Positions 1 through 8,685 of a DNA stretch of 64,000 nucleotides are shown piece by piece; position 1 is the first letter of the stretch, and every line of letters starts with the position of its first letter. Source of the DNA: Oscillospiraceae bacterium (GTDB lineage: Bacteria > Bacillota > Clostridia > Oscillospirales > Ruminococcaceae). Under the pieces are notes generated by a model. That model made no database searches. It was not told the origin of the DNA and saw nothing but the letters and a program-made list of their open reading frames with translations. Position numbers and translations under genes: made by a program. The stretch covers positions 1-64,000 of the forward strand of contig WRKL01000002.1 of assembly GCA_009778115.1 (NCBI GenBank), read 5' to 3'.

Positions 1-162
1 AGATTTTATAAATCAAGTGTAACAAAACAACTTGGATATTCGATATGGCATCGCTCATACCACGACCATATTATCCGAAACGAAGAAGAATACCGGCATA
101 TATGGCAATACATCGATGAAAACCCAGCGAAATGGCAGGAAGACCGTTATTTTGCCGAATAA
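1..162 (+). CDS. Y1 (REP-associated) transposase, C-terminal end (partial)
   Basis: The window opens inside this gene; the last 53 codons and the stop are present. The visible peptide contains the typical C-terminal block of the IS200-like/REP-associated Y1 transposase family: a W-H-R-S-Y-H-D-H-I-I-R-N-E stretch, then Y-I-x-x-N-P-x-K-W shortly before the end. Family members nick and join single-stranded DNA through a catalytic tyrosine that lies upstream, outside the window. Whether the gene is intact cannot be seen. It is the only sign of a transposase here, and a short tandem repeat at 2313-2334 could be a remnant of a related mobile sequence. Confidence 0.85.
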   Translation, partial: RFYKSSVTKQLGYSIWHRSYHDHIIRNEEEYRHIWQYIDENPAKWQEDRYFAE

Positions 163-207
163 AATTTATATCCCTAACGGTTATCGTATTATAAGTCTTC
201 ATGGGTT

Positions 208-1032
208 CTAGGGGTTTCCCCTTTGGGAAAATATCCAGCTGAGCAATTCAGGTTCCAGGTATGCTCTATGCCAGCTTCCGCCATGGTCTGTAAGCGGATA
301 TTCGGTGTATTTGTGCTTAATAACATCGTTTCCGGCTTCATCCAGTGCATCAGCCATATCACGGCTGTACTGTACATCCACGGAAAAATCACGGTCTCCG
401 TGGAACGCCCATATTGGAACGTCCTTAAAATTTTCTACCGCTTCAGGATCACCGCCGCCGCAAATCGGAACTGCCGCGGCTATTTTTTCGGGATACCTTT
501 TTAAAAGCTCCCATGTGCCGAAGCCCCCCATTGAAATACCCATCACATATAGTCTTTCTTTATCGGCATTGTATTTTTCCTGCACTTCCTCAACCAGCTT
601 AACAGTAGAATCCAAAATATTATCGCTCCAGGAAAACTGATCCGGACACTGCGGAGCTATAATTATACAGGGGTATTTTTTGTATAATTCCTCGTCTTCG
701 GTCAAACGGTATAATATGTCCATATTTGTTTTCACTTGTCTTTCGTTATCCTCTCCCCGCTCGCCCGAACCGTGCAAAAACAAAAGGACGGGATAAGGCT
801 CTTTAGGGGACTCTTCCTGCGGAACAAAAAGACGATACGCCATATTGATTTCGGTGTCAAACTCCTCGAAATATACCTGATATGTAAGCTGTTCGGATTC
901 TTCCACAAAATTACGTTTGGATAACCCTTCGCCCGATTCATCGTTACCGGACGAACACGCCGCAAAACTGCACCCTGTGATACAAATAGCGGATAATAAC
1001 GCCAACGTTTTAGCAAATCCATGCTTTTTCAT
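208..1032 (-). CDS. Secreted lipoprotein alpha/beta hydrolase (esterase)
   Basis: A 274-residue protein with a lipoprotein signal peptide: a basic start, a hydrophobic stretch, and the lipobox I-T-G-C with Cys21 as the probable lipidated residue (a second candidate, F-A-A-C, ends at Cys26). The mature part is an alpha/beta hydrolase of the dienelactone hydrolase/feruloyl-esterase-like group. L-H-G-S-G near residue 87 forms the oxyanion region, and G-I-S-M-G-G carries the nucleophile Ser167. H-G-D-R-D near 211-215 carries the acid, and a histidine at 250 or 255 completes the triad. It probably cleaves esters, perhaps on plant polysaccharides, at the outer face of the membrane; the substrate is not readable. 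The Gfo/Idh gene lies just upstream on the same strand. Confidence 0.85.
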   Translation of the reverse strand: MKKHGFAKTLALLSAICITGCSFAACSSGNDESGEGLSKRNFVEESEQLTYQVYFEEFDTEINMAYRLFVPQEESPKEPYPVLLFLHGSGERGEDNERQVKTNMDILYRLTEDEELYKKYPCIIIAPQCPDQFSWSDNILDSTVKLVEEVQEKYNADKERLYVMGISMGGFGTWELLKRYPEKIAAAVPICGGGDPEAVENFKDVPIWAFHGDRDFSVDVQYSRDMADALDEAGNDVIKHKYTEYPLTDHGGSWHRAYLEPELLSWIFSQRGNP

Positions 1033-1092
1033 AGCTTTTCCTTTTCTTCTTTGAATATACTTCGTTCTATTTTGTTTATATATTTTTTTGCG

Positions 1093-2187
1093 CTATATTC
1101 TTTTTTTTAGCTCGCTGTAAAACAGTTCTTCATCCAACGGTAGTGTTATACTTTTTCCCGTCCATGCCGAGAGATGCATAGCGTTAGAAATAGTAAGCCC
1201 GTTAATACCCTCTTCGCCTTTAGCGATCAATGGTTTACCATGTAACACCGCCCCCGCAAATGCGTTTAACACCTCCGGATGCTGTTCGGATCTACCGTCG
1301 GTTTCAACCTGTGTAACCTCGCTCTCCGGCACGGCGTACGGTTCTTTGTTCACACGGGTAAATTCGTTTTCGGGCATACATAACTTGTGCTTGATCAATT
1401 TTCCGTTTTCCGCAAGCAGTTTTCCGCCTGAAAGCGTGATTTCAAATCTGTTCACACCGGTAGGGTCGCCGGTTGTAGTAACGAATATTCCGGTCGCGCC
1501 GTTTTCATACTCAACATAAGCGGTAGCATCATCTTCTACTTCTATATCACGCCATTTCCCGAAATGCAGATGCGCACACACCGTTTTGGGCATACCGCAG
1601 ATCCACTGCCATAAATCGAAATTGTGCGGACATTGGTTCAACAGCACACCGCCGCCCTCGGTTTTCCATTTTGCGCGCCAGCCCCCCGAATCATAATATG
1701 CCTGCGGACGATACCAGTCGGTAACAATCCAGCTTGTGCGGCGTATCTCGCCCAATTCACCGCTTTTTATGATTTCGCGCATTTTGCGGTAAACATGGTC
1801 GGTCCGCTGATTATACATTATACCGAAAACAACATCGGTTTTCGCCGCTACTCTGTTCATTTCTCTAACCTGCGCCGTATATACCCCCGAGGGTTTTTCG
1901 ATCATCACATTCAAACCCCGCCCGAATGCACTTATCGCCAATTCAGGATGGTCGTAATGCGGAGTCGTAATAAGAACTGAATCTATAAGCTTGCTGTCCA
2001 TCAGCTCCTCTGATAAAGCAAACCGCGGAACATCCGAAATATTCTCCCGTGCCCAGTTCAAACTATCCGGGGATATATCGGAAACTGCCGTCACTTCTAT
2101 TTCCGGACACTTTCCCTGTATAATGTTGTTGATGTGAGCCTTTCCCATGTTGCCGACACCTATAACACCTAAACGGATCTTACCCAT
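1093..2187 (-). CDS. Gfo/Idh/MocA family NAD(P)-dependent oxidoreductase
   Basis: The 364-residue protein begins with a Rossmann fold, G-V-I-G-V-G-N-M-G, for NAD(P) binding. The E-K-P motif of the Gfo/Idh/MocA family follows near residue 115, and then the C-terminal substrate domain. Members oxidise or reduce sugars and cyclitols; the substrate cannot be told. The open frame extends 23 codons further upstream, but the start at 2187 has a clear GGGAGGAAAT ribosome binding site and lets the protein begin directly at M-G-K-I-R-L-G, as is normal for the family. It is followed on the same strand by the lipoprotein esterase, so the two may act in one carbohydrate pathway. Confidence 0.9.
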   Translation of the reverse strand: MGKIRLGVIGVGNMGKAHINNIIQGKCPEIEVTAVSDISPDSLNWARENISDVPRFALSEELMDSKLIDSVLITTPHYDHPELAISAFGRGLNVMIEKPSGVYTAQVREMNRVAAKTDVVFGIMYNQRTDHVYRKMREIIKSGELGEIRRTSWIVTDWYRPQAYYDSGGWRAKWKTEGGGVLLNQCPHNFDLWQWICGMPKTVCAHLHFGKWRDIEVEDDATAYVEYENGATGIFVTTTGDPTGVNRFEITLSGGKLLAENGKLIKHKLCMPENEFTRVNKEPYAVPESEVTQVETDGRSEQHPEVLNAFAGAVLHGKPLIAKGEEGINGLTISNAMHLSAWTGKSITLPLDEELFYSELKKRI

Positions 2188-2312
2188 ACGTTTTATTTCC
2201 TCCCAGTAAAATTCTAAAACCTGCCCGCTTATCCTGCTGCCCCCCTGATAACCCATTATCGTATATCTTCACAAAGCAGAAAATACAAGCGATAGCCTTT
2301 GAAAAGCAAGAG

Positions 2313-2334
2313 ACATAGGGGACATAGGGGACAT
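2313..2334. repeat. 9-bp tandem repeat ACATAGGGG
   Basis: Two full copies and a part of a third copy of ACATAGGGG stand head to tail in the gap upstream of the oxidoreductase gene. Short GGGGACAT-type sequences are often seen near REP-associated transposases, and one such transposase end lies 2 kb away, but a link is only inferred. Confidence 0.6.
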
Positions 2335-2401
2335 CTTATGATATGGCAGGTTCTTATTGTTTACATTATACAAGCGTTGCAATACCATGTCAAGCATATA
2401 G

Positions 2402-2440
2402 AAAAAATATCCACCGATATATTTCGATGGATATTTTTTT
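2402..2440. terminator. Bidirectional intrinsic terminator
   Basis: A-rich left arm (A6-TATCCACCGA) and T-rich right arm (TCGATGGATA-T7) pair almost perfectly around a short loop. The hairpin has T-tracts in both directions. On the minus strand it lies directly after the stop of... the upstream-facing gap, i.e. between the end of the 852-residue secreted protein gene (stop at 2484) and the oxidoreductase start, so it most likely ends transcription of the secreted protein gene. Confidence 0.8.
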
Positions 2441-2483
2441 ATTGTTCTATGGAAAACGGGTTGTCAGAGGTTGGTTTTATAAT

Positions 2484-5042
2484 TTATCTGACGTTTACTC
2501 TTACCGGACGGGTATATGCTCCGTTAAACTTTGTGCCGTCAATCGCCGAAACTCTTACCCTGAAATAATGGGTTCCCTTTTTCAATTTATTGACGGTGAT
2601 TCTGTTGGTTTTTACGGTTCTCGCCTTTCCGACATTCCGCCCCTTGTTGTTCACCTGCTGCACCTGGAAAGTAAAGCCTTTTGCCGCTCTCCAGGATATT
2701 GTCGCCTTGCCTTTTTGCGCCTTTGCCGCTTTCACGCTTCTCGGAGCTGTGCTGTTAGGCGCGAAACGGGCATAAAGAGTCATGTTCTTATTGATTCTTG
2801 TTGATCTGAAGTTGAATTTTTTCGTAAACTTTTTGGAAGTATACCAGCCTATGAAAGTATTCCTTGCTTTTCTCGGTGTCTTAGGACTTGATGCTCTGTT
2901 GTTGAAAAGAATATTCTGGTTTTTTATACCGCTCGCACCGGAAAATTTCACCGTGTATCTGCTACGGGTATATACCGGCACACATCTCATATTTCCGGTT
3001 ACCGCTGTGACGGACGGATCGGGATTCCAGCGCACAAAAGTGTGTCCCGCTTTAGCCGGACCCCGGGGAAGCTGGCTTTTGGTCATTCTCGTCCCGAATT
3101 TTACCTGCCTGCTGGCGACATTGTTTCCGTTTTCATTAACAAAGTCTACAAACCATTCGAGCTGCGGCCATTCGTTATAAACTTTTGTAGCGTTCGCCCA
3201 TACGCTCTGAGCATCTCTTGTTATGAAGCTGGAATCTTCTTCGCTGGACATAAAGGATGTGTAGGAAGCTCTCATTTGTTCGTAAGCTGTTTTGAAAGGA
3301 AGCCACCTTGCGTAGTTGATTTGCCTAAGCCGCGCACTGTCATCCGCTACCGGCTTGAGATCTCTTATAATTCTGCTTGAAAGGTTGAAGCCTTCTAACT
3401 CTCTCCCTCTCATTTCATTGCCTTCCGTGAAAGTTTCAAACCTGAATAATGCGCCGCTGAAGCCTTCCATGCCAGGCCATAATTCATTACTTCTCGCTAC
3501 TATCGTACCCGCGTTTGTTCCCGTACCTAACGCTATACCGAACCTGTTGCCTATCCGCACAAAGACAGATCTCAGTCCCGCATCAATATAGGGAGTAACA
3601 TCGACTCTGACATCGACGGGATATGCCGCCCAGTTGGGATCTCTGAGCCCGGGTATATAGCTACCTCTTTCCATATCTTCCTGAGTCCACGGCTTGCCCA
3701 TGAATATATTGGTGTTGCCGCCAACAATTTCAAAACGTCCGCGGCTGTCAACATAGTCATTTCTGCTCCAGGTGTCCTGATATTGACCGACATCCTTGGT
3801 AAGGTCAGGCAGCCTGGGGTCACTCATTTGGTCAAAACCAGCATCTTGTCCGGCTTTGTACATATGTGATCCGTCTATCATAAACAATTGGGGTTCATTA
3901 GCTGCCCTTTTTGAATCGTCAAACCATCTGTTTCCCGAAACAAAAACAGCGGCTCTGGTTCCTCCGACGGTTAACGTCAGATGTTGCTTTTTACCCGGTT
4001 CTTTCGCAACATTTAACGGAAACTCATAAATAACGCTGTTGTAGACCTGATCGACCCAAACACGACCGTGCTGCTCTTCGCCGAACGCGGAGGCGCATCC
4101 CATATCAGGATTATTCGGATCCACGCTACTTGTCCACCACGGCATATAACCGAGCCATTCTCCCGAGCGTTGCTGGGTTTCGGTGATAAGTCCCTGTGCC
4201 AGCACGCTGTAATCCAGTCTCGGGCCATACTCTTCGGTAGCGTACATAACACGACCCAGCACAAATGTTTCTTCTCTTTCTCTGAATTGCGGCTTTCCGT
4301 CGCTGTCCAATAATGGATTTCCGTTTTGATCGTTCACAGGTTTATCATCATCGTCTACGTTCCGAACCATATCGGCTATTCCCACAATTTGGACATACGC
4401 AAAACCATCGCCTGCGAATCCTTCTGCTTTGTTTTCCGGTGTATCGATCGCTTGGCTTATTTCCAGCGTAAGGCTTCGGTTCGGTTGTGTTTGCAGTTGC
4501 TTTTTATCCGCTCCTCTTACCGGGTATCCATCCTCGTTCACCGGGTTTTTACCGGTTGAGTCCAAATGTACCCTGCCTTGATCTTCTCCGCCTTTATCCT
4601 TGTCAAATGTTCCGTCTTTGTAAAGATATACTTCAAACGGGCTCATGCCGGACAAGAATACAAACGCTCTTTCCGCACCTCTCCACAAAGGTAATTTATA
4701 GCTAATTACCATGTTTCTCTGATTGCTGCCTTGTCTAACCAGATAGCGTCTCCATGTTCTAAAAAAGCCGTTGCTTCCGTCCCGCGTATCCGGATCATTC
4801 GGATTTTCCGGAACGCCTTGATAGCTATGTTCGCGGACAATATACTCACTGTCCATAGCTTCGTTTTCACTATCTCTACCGGGATGAAAAAAGTAAGGGT
4901 TTCGGTCGATGACTCCCGCTTTTTGTGCTGCACCCGCACTGAACGGGATGCAAAGAATCATTCCACCGACCAAAGTGAGTGCTAAAAACAAGGAAATTAC
5001 CCTCTTTATTCCCCGTCCTTTGGTTGTTGTTTTTTCTGCCAT
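2484..5042 (-). CDS. Large secreted protein with InlB-type repeats and a fibronectin III domain
   Basis: An 852-residue exported protein. Residues 1-38 are a classical signal peptide ending in the S-A-G-A-A region. Residues of about 45-600 are a large beta-rich region that I do not recognise. Residues of about 630-695 and 697-765 are two InlB B-type (Listeria-Bacteroides) repeats, recognised by G-H-T-F-V-R-W and N-T-F-I-G-W-Y cores. The last 85 residues form a fibronectin type III domain ending in R-V-R-V-N-V-R. There is no LPXTG motif and no transmembrane tail, so it is probably released or held on the wall non-covalently. The C-terminal third is rich in Lys and Arg. The start has an AGGGAGGA ribosome binding site. 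It seems to be transcribed alone. Adhesion or polymer binding is a guess from the domains only. Confidence 0.85.
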   Translation of the reverse strand: MAEKTTTKGRGIKRVISLFLALTLVGGMILCIPFSAGAAQKAGVIDRNPYFFHPGRDSENEAMDSEYIVREHSYQGVPENPNDPDTRDGSNGFFRTWRRYLVRQGSNQRNMVISYKLPLWRGAERAFVFLSGMSPFEVYLYKDGTFDKDKGGEDQGRVHLDSTGKNPVNEDGYPVRGADKKQLQTQPNRSLTLEISQAIDTPENKAEGFAGDGFAYVQIVGIADMVRNVDDDDKPVNDQNGNPLLDSDGKPQFREREETFVLGRVMYATEEYGPRLDYSVLAQGLITETQQRSGEWLGYMPWWTSSVDPNNPDMGCASAFGEEQHGRVWVDQVYNSVIYEFPLNVAKEPGKKQHLTLTVGGTRAAVFVSGNRWFDDSKRAANEPQLFMIDGSHMYKAGQDAGFDQMSDPRLPDLTKDVGQYQDTWSRNDYVDSRGRFEIVGGNTNIFMGKPWTQEDMERGSYIPGLRDPNWAAYPVDVRVDVTPYIDAGLRSVFVRIGNRFGIALGTGTNAGTIVARSNELWPGMEGFSGALFRFETFTEGNEMRGRELEGFNLSSRIIRDLKPVADDSARLRQINYARWLPFKTAYEQMRASYTSFMSSEEDSSFITRDAQSVWANATKVYNEWPQLEWFVDFVNENGNNVASRQVKFGTRMTKSQLPRGPAKAGHTFVRWNPDPSVTAVTGNMRCVPVYTRSRYTVKFSGASGIKNQNILFNNRASSPKTPRKARNTFIGWYTSKKFTKKFNFRSTRINKNMTLYARFAPNSTAPRSVKAAKAQKGKATISWRAAKGFTFQVQQVNNKGRNVGKARTVKTNRITVNKLKKGTHYFRVRVSAIDGTKFNGAYTRPVRVNVR

Positions 5043-5286
5043 ATGCGCTAATCCTCCCTGTTTAATTGAATTTTTGAATCGATAATATTATGCACAACTG
5101 CACATATATTTTACCATGATTTTTATTGAATGTCAACAAGAAAATAACAACGAAATTCAAATAGTCAAAACACACAAAAATAAAAATGTTTTTTGTGTGT
5201 TTTGCGGCTTTTAGGCTTGTCGTACCAATATCCAATAAAAGTAAATATTGGTATCATATTTTTTTCGTTTTTCGCATAATAGTAAG

Positions 5287-5508
5287 TAGACCTCTTCGGA
5301 AATTAAAACATGATGTATGAACACAGATGATTTTTCGTAAAACAAGGAAATTTTGACGAGAGTATCATGGATATTTAAGGATAAATTAACGTCGTGTGAC
5401 GGAAAATCTTCCGTTCATACGCTGCGAAATGATTCACTGCGAAATAATTCACTGCGAAATGATTCACTGCGAAATGATTCGCTGCGAAATGATTTTCGAG
5501 ATGGTCTA
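5287..5508 (+). mobile_element. MITE-like element, copy A (222 bp, with expanded 15-bp repeats)
   Basis: It begins TAGACCTCTTCGGAAAT and ends TTTTCGAGATGGTCTA, which are imperfect terminal inverted repeats of about 17 bp with TA at each tip. The body is shared with copy B (35665-35824) base for base over most of its length. At 5399-5414 there is a small palindrome, ACGGAAAATCTTCCGT. Copy A carries five 15-bp repeats near its right end where copy B has one, which explains the size difference (222 against 160). There is no coding potential. A TA target duplication would fit mariner/IS630-type mobilisation in trans; that is inference. Confidence 0.8.
5421..5495. repeat. Five tandem 15-bp repeats inside MITE copy A
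   Basis: The unit GCTGCGAAATGATTC is repeated five times with one- or two-base differences. Other copies of the element have a single degenerate unit here, so the array arose by expansion within this copy. Confidence 0.9.
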
Positions 5509-5567
5509 GTATAAAATGCAAAACATCGGAGTGCTGCGAAAGCTTACTGCGCGGAGGAAACATAAAA

Positions 5568-5819
5568 ATGGTTGGAATTATCATAGCTTGTGCGGGATTA
5601 TTTATTATTGTTATAAGCTTTTATGCCCGGAGCGAAAACCCGGTACGCAGTGCGTTCGCGGGAATGGGGAGTGGGTTCGCGGTTCTGATCGCCGCTTGGC
5701 TTTCGCTGCCTTTTTTTGATATATTTTTGCAATTGAATGCGGTTCATATTTTTATGTCGCTGACTCTCGGGCCGCCGGGAGTGGTTTTAGCTACGGTTTT
5801 TCAATTGATTTATAATTAA
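5568..5819 (+). CDS. bofA: BofA-like (pro-sigma-K processing inhibitor) membrane protein
   Basis: An 83-residue, very hydrophobic protein with two or three membrane segments. Length, layout and the C-terminal block (L-N-x-V-H-I-F-M-S-L-T-L-G-P-P-G-V-V-L) agree with the BofA family. In Bacillus subtilis BofA holds the intramembrane protease SpoIVFB inactive in the outer forespore membrane, so that pro-sigma-K is cleaved only on a signal from the forespore. The usual Leu-Pro-Gly of the family reads Pro-Pro-Gly here. The start has a strong GGAGG site ten bases upstream. The gene stands alone, preceded by MITE copy A, which could influence its promoter. The assignment rests on a short protein and is therefore moderate. 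Confidence 0.65.
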   Translation: MVGIIIACAGLFIIVISFYARSENPVRSAFAGMGSGFAVLIAAWLSLPFFDIFLQLNAVHIFMSLTLGPPGVVLATVFQLIYN

Positions 5820-5822
5820 TAA

Positions 5823-5906
5823 GCCCGTTTTACTTGCCGCTTTTTGATAGACTTGCTCGAAAATCAAGCGCAGTATTTTTTACGGGCGACTTTTTCAGCA
5901 CAACCC
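5823..5906. repeat. Dispersed repeat family 2, copy 1; convergent spacer
   Basis: The gap between the ends of two convergent genes. GCCCGT at its left pairs with ACGGGC at 5883-5888, with a further small stem inside. The stretch AAAATCAAG-x-GCAGTATT and then CGGG-x-G-x-x-TTTTTCA-x-CAC-x-x-CCC recurs at about 50117-50167, and its last part again at 62259-62281. It could serve as terminator for both genes. Confidence 0.55.
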
Positions 5907-5908
5907 AC

Positions 5909-6412
5909 TTATTGTTGATTTCCGATTATTTTGTCCGGGCTTTCCGGCTCTTGAAATTTCGCATCGAGATACTTCCTTAAATCCTCGCTTATTATGTATC
6001 TTCGTACCCCATCGTTTTTTTGATCATATTTACGGTTTCGCTCCTCAAGCCAGCGCAGGCGCAAAGATTCATCCGTTTTTATGTAGTGAAGTTCGGTGGT
6101 TATATTTTTAGACACGAAAAAACGCCTGAGGGCGTTTCGTTCCGCTTCATAGAAATATCCTGCATCCAGCACGGCACTAACTCCCGATCTGACAACGGAA
6201 AGGGCTGTATCCCGCAAAAAGCATTTGCTTCTGCTTTCATAAAGATCGTGCGCATCGTTAAGACACTCATCGAAAATCGTCAGCATAAGACGGTCGCAGG
6301 ATAATACCACCGCGTTTTTGCTCTTTTCGAGTTCTTCGGCGTAGGTGGTTTTTCCGCTTGCCACTTTTCCGCACAGGATATATACTACAGTTTCATTGTT
6401 TTTCGTTTTCAT
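5909..6412 (-). CDS. P-loop kinase / AAA-type ATP-binding protein
   Basis: About 167 residues. A Walker A motif G-K-V-A-S-G-K-T stands at the N-terminus and an L-D-A-G segment follows about residue 85. A basic W-L-E-E-R-N-R segment could be a lid. This is the layout of small P-loop kinases of the zeta-toxin/chloramphenicol-phosphotransferase-like group that phosphorylate small molecules or tRNA-related substrates; the substrate is unknown. The frame is open back to a TTG at 6430, immediately after the rplQ stop; the ATG at 6412 is preferred, but neither has a good ribosome binding site. It is the last gene of the ribosomal superoperon, at a position where Clostridia normally carry ecfA-ecfT or truA. 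Confidence 0.65.
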   Translation of the reverse strand: MKTKNNETVVYILCGKVASGKTTYAEELEKSKNAVVLSCDRLMLTIFDECLNDAHDLYESRSKCFLRDTALSVVRSGVSAVLDAGYFYEAERNALRRFFVSKNITTELHYIKTDESLRLRWLEERNRKYDQKNDGVRRYIISEDLRKYLDAKFQEPESPDKIIGNQQ

Positions 6413-6430
6413 AGTTTCATGGATCGGCAA

Positions 6431-6775
6431 TTATTCAACAAGCTGCAAGATAGCCATTTCGGCAGCATCGCCGCGCCGAGGTCCAATCTTTATTATTTGG
6501 GTGTATCCGCCGGCCCGATCCGCGTACTTAGGTGCGATTTCATCGAATAACTTTTTGGCGACATCTTCTTTTGTGATATACGCCAGCGCCTGACGTCTTT
6601 TATGCAGGGTATTTGTCTTGCCTACCGTTATCATCTTTTCCGCTGCCGAACGAACTTCTTTTGCTCTTGTCACCGTTGTTTGAATTCTGCCCTTTTCCAA
6701 CAAATATGTCACCATTGAACGCAGCATAGCGCGCCGCTGATCCGTGGGCCTTCCCAGCTTTCTGCTTCCCGGCAT
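6431..6775 (-). CDS. rplQ: 50S ribosomal protein L17
   Basis: The 114-residue product starts [14 protein letters not shown] and shows the R-A-M-L-R-S-M-V-T block typical of bacterial L17, which sits near the peptide exit tunnel. It follows rpoA by 88 bases, the standard end of the alpha operon. The P-loop kinase frame opens directly at its stop codon, suggesting coupling. Confidence 0.97.
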   Translation of the reverse strand: MPGSRKLGRPTDQRRAMLRSMVTYLLEKGRIQTTVTRAKEVRSAAEKMITVGKTNTLHKRRQALAYITKEDVAKKLFDEIAPKYADRAGGYTQIIKIGPRRGDAAEMAILQLVE

Positions 6776-6863
6776 ATATAATCAACTCCTTATCCTTGAC
6801 TTTAAGTTTGAAAAAGAATTTTTGCAATTTTTCAAACTATTTTAACTTTTTATTGCGAAACCT

Positions 6864-7814
6864 TTAATCCTCTTGCGGAACCAGGTCGTATCCCAGTGTG
6901 TTCAGCTTGGATATGACTTCTTCTAATGATTTTCGTCCCAGATTACGCACTTTCATCATATCTTCTTCGGTTTTGCTTATTAAATCTTCAACATTATTTA
7001 TTCCCGCACGTTTAAGACAATTGAAAGAACGCACGGACAAGTCGAGATCCTCTATCGTCATTTCAAGCACTTTTTCTTTACTCTTGTCGCTCTTTTCCAC
7101 CATTATCTGTTCGGTCATTTGTTCTTCGGACATATTGACCAGCAGATTAAGATGCTCGCTGAACACCTTTGCGCCCAGTGACACGGCTTCTTTTGCCGAA
7201 ATAGTCCCGTCTGTCCAGGTTTCGATTGTAAGTTGGTCGTAGTCCGTGATCTGACCTACCCGGGTGTTCGCTACCGAAAAATAAAATTTGAGAACCGGAG
7301 TATATATGCTGTCAATAGGTATCACACCTATACCGGACTGCATATAATGCTTGTTTTTATCGGCGGTGTCGTAACCTCTTCCTTTATCCAGAACCAGCTC
7401 CATGCGCAGTTTCGCATCTTTCTCAAGGGTTGCAATGTGCATACCCGGGTTGAGTATCACCACTTCGGAATCTGTTTTTATATCGCCCGCCGTAATTTCG
7501 GTTTGATTTTCCACCTCAATATATGCCGTTTTTGGTCCTGCGCCATGAATTTTTGCGATAACGTTTTTCATATTCAGCACAATTTCGGTAACATCCTCTT
7601 TTACTCCGGGGATCGTTGAAAATTCATGCAATACCCCGTCTATTTTGATGCAGGTAACCGCTACTCCGGGTAAAGAGGAAAGTAGTACGCGCCGTAGTGA
7701 ATTGCCCATTGTTGTGCCGAAACCACGCTCGAGCGGTTCGATGACGAACTTGCCGTAAGTACCATCCGGCTTAAGATCAACAGCATCGATCCTCGGCTTT
7801 TCAATTTCTATCAT
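6864..7814 (-). CDS. rpoA: RNA polymerase alpha subunit
   Basis: The 316-residue product has the N-terminal dimerisation domain with the [15 protein letters not shown] block near residue 32. It ends with the C-terminal DNA-binding domain: [13 protein letters not shown], then L-G-R-K-S-L-E-E-V near residue 293. The alpha dimer nucleates polymerase assembly, and the C-terminal domain contacts UP elements and activators. Length and position between rpsD and rplQ are standard. Confidence 0.98.
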   Translation of the reverse strand: MIEIEKPRIDAVDLKPDGTYGKFVIEPLERGFGTTMGNSLRRVLLSSLPGVAVTCIKIDGVLHEFSTIPGVKEDVTEIVLNMKNVIAKIHGAGPKTAYIEVENQTEITAGDIKTDSEVVILNPGMHIATLEKDAKLRMELVLDKGRGYDTADKNKHYMQSGIGVIPIDSIYTPVLKFYFSVANTRVGQITDYDQLTIETWTDGTISAKEAVSLGAKVFSEHLNLLVNMSEEQMTEQIMVEKSDKSKEKVLEMTIEDLDLSVRSFNCLKRAGINNVEDLISKTEEDMMKVRNLGRKSLEEVISKLNTLGYDLVPQED

Positions 7815-7915
7815 ATTTACCCTCCAAAAGCAATCTTCAACAACCAGATAACCATTCCTCAGGCTACCTGTGCGTAGATCACCGGCTTACTTTTTACCAT
7901 TCACCAAACTTATAT

Positions 7916-8548
7916 TTACTTAGAGTAAAGCTCGACGATCAGGGTTTCTTCGACTTCAAGATCAATTTCATCGCGATTGGGGGGTCTTTCTATTGTCGCG
8001 ACACAAGCTTCCCTGTCGGCGGTCATCCATTCCGGAGTCGGCCGTGCGCTGTTTTGTTCCAGCACCATCTTAAATTTTTCTTTTTTCCGGCTGTTGTCTT
8101 TAAGCGCAACCGTATCGCCTTCCGACATCAAATAAGACGGAATGTTCACTTTTTTACCGTTCACCATAAAATGGTTATGCAGTATTAACTGCCTTGCTTC
8201 GGCACGCGACGATGCCCAACCCAGACGATATACTACATTGTCCAGTCTTGCTTCTAAAAATCTGAGAAGATTTTCACCGGTCAAACCCGGTCTGCGCGCC
8301 GCCATTTCGTAATAATGGTAAAACTGCTTTTCCAGTATACCGTAATAACGTTTTGCTTTTTGTTTTGCGCGTATTTGTATTCCGTATTCCGATGTTTTTC
8401 TGCGCATACCGCCCTGACCATGCTGTCCCGGAGCGTAAGCGCGCCTCGTGATACCGCACTTTTCCGAATAACACCGCTCGCCTTTTAAGAACAATTTTTG
8501 TTCCTCACGCCGGCATAATCTGCACACTGCGCCTCTATATCTTGCCAC
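7916..8548 (-). CDS. rpsD: 30S ribosomal protein S4 (zinc-type)
   Basis: The 210-residue product begins M-A-R-Y-R-G-A-V and carries Cys9-x-x-Cys12 and Cys26-x4-Cys31, the zinc-binding pattern of C+ S4 proteins. The S4 RNA-binding domain lies in the middle ([10 protein letters not shown]). S4 is a primary binder of 16S rRNA and in other Firmicutes and Proteobacteria regulates translation of its own operon. It is separated from rpsK by an unusually long 137-base gap. Confidence 0.97.
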   Translation of the reverse strand: MARYRGAVCRLCRREEQKLFLKGERCYSEKCGITRRAYAPGQHGQGGMRRKTSEYGIQIRAKQKAKRYYGILEKQFYHYYEMAARRPGLTGENLLRFLEARLDNVVYRLGWASSRAEARQLILHNHFMVNGKKVNIPSYLMSEGDTVALKDNSRKKEKFKMVLEQNSARPTPEWMTADREACVATIERPPNRDEIDLEVEETLIVELYSK

Positions 8549-8685
8549 TTCTTAACGATCATCCTTTCACGGACTCCTTCGGAGACCGAATTGATAATTA
8601 TGGAATCACCTTCAGGTGATATTTTATTTCGTTCGCTTAAATTTTCTTGATCGCATTAATCGCGTTGATCTGCGTTGATCGTGCC
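8549..8685 (-). other. 137-base rpsK-rpsD spacer with a hairpin
   Basis: Most genes in this superoperon are less than 100 bases apart, so this gap stands out. It contains a palindrome ATCACCTTCAGGTGAT at 8605-8620 and, next to rpsK, a run of GATC-centred near-repeats (GCGTTGATC-like). On the transcribed strand the hairpin is not followed by a T-run, so it is not a terminator of this operon. A regulatory site for S4 is possible but not shown. Confidence 0.35.

Noticed and set aside
2299-2568. Small plus-strand gene
   Set aside because: It runs through the terminator and the antisense of the secreted protein gene and has no ribosome binding site.
5421-5495. CRISPR array
   Set aside because: The units are contiguous without unique spacers, and no cas gene is present.
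5375-5584. Open frame on the minus strand with repeated N-H-F-A-V residues
   Set aside because: It is only the translation of the 15-bp repeats of the MITE copy; no ribosome binding site and no homologue-like features.
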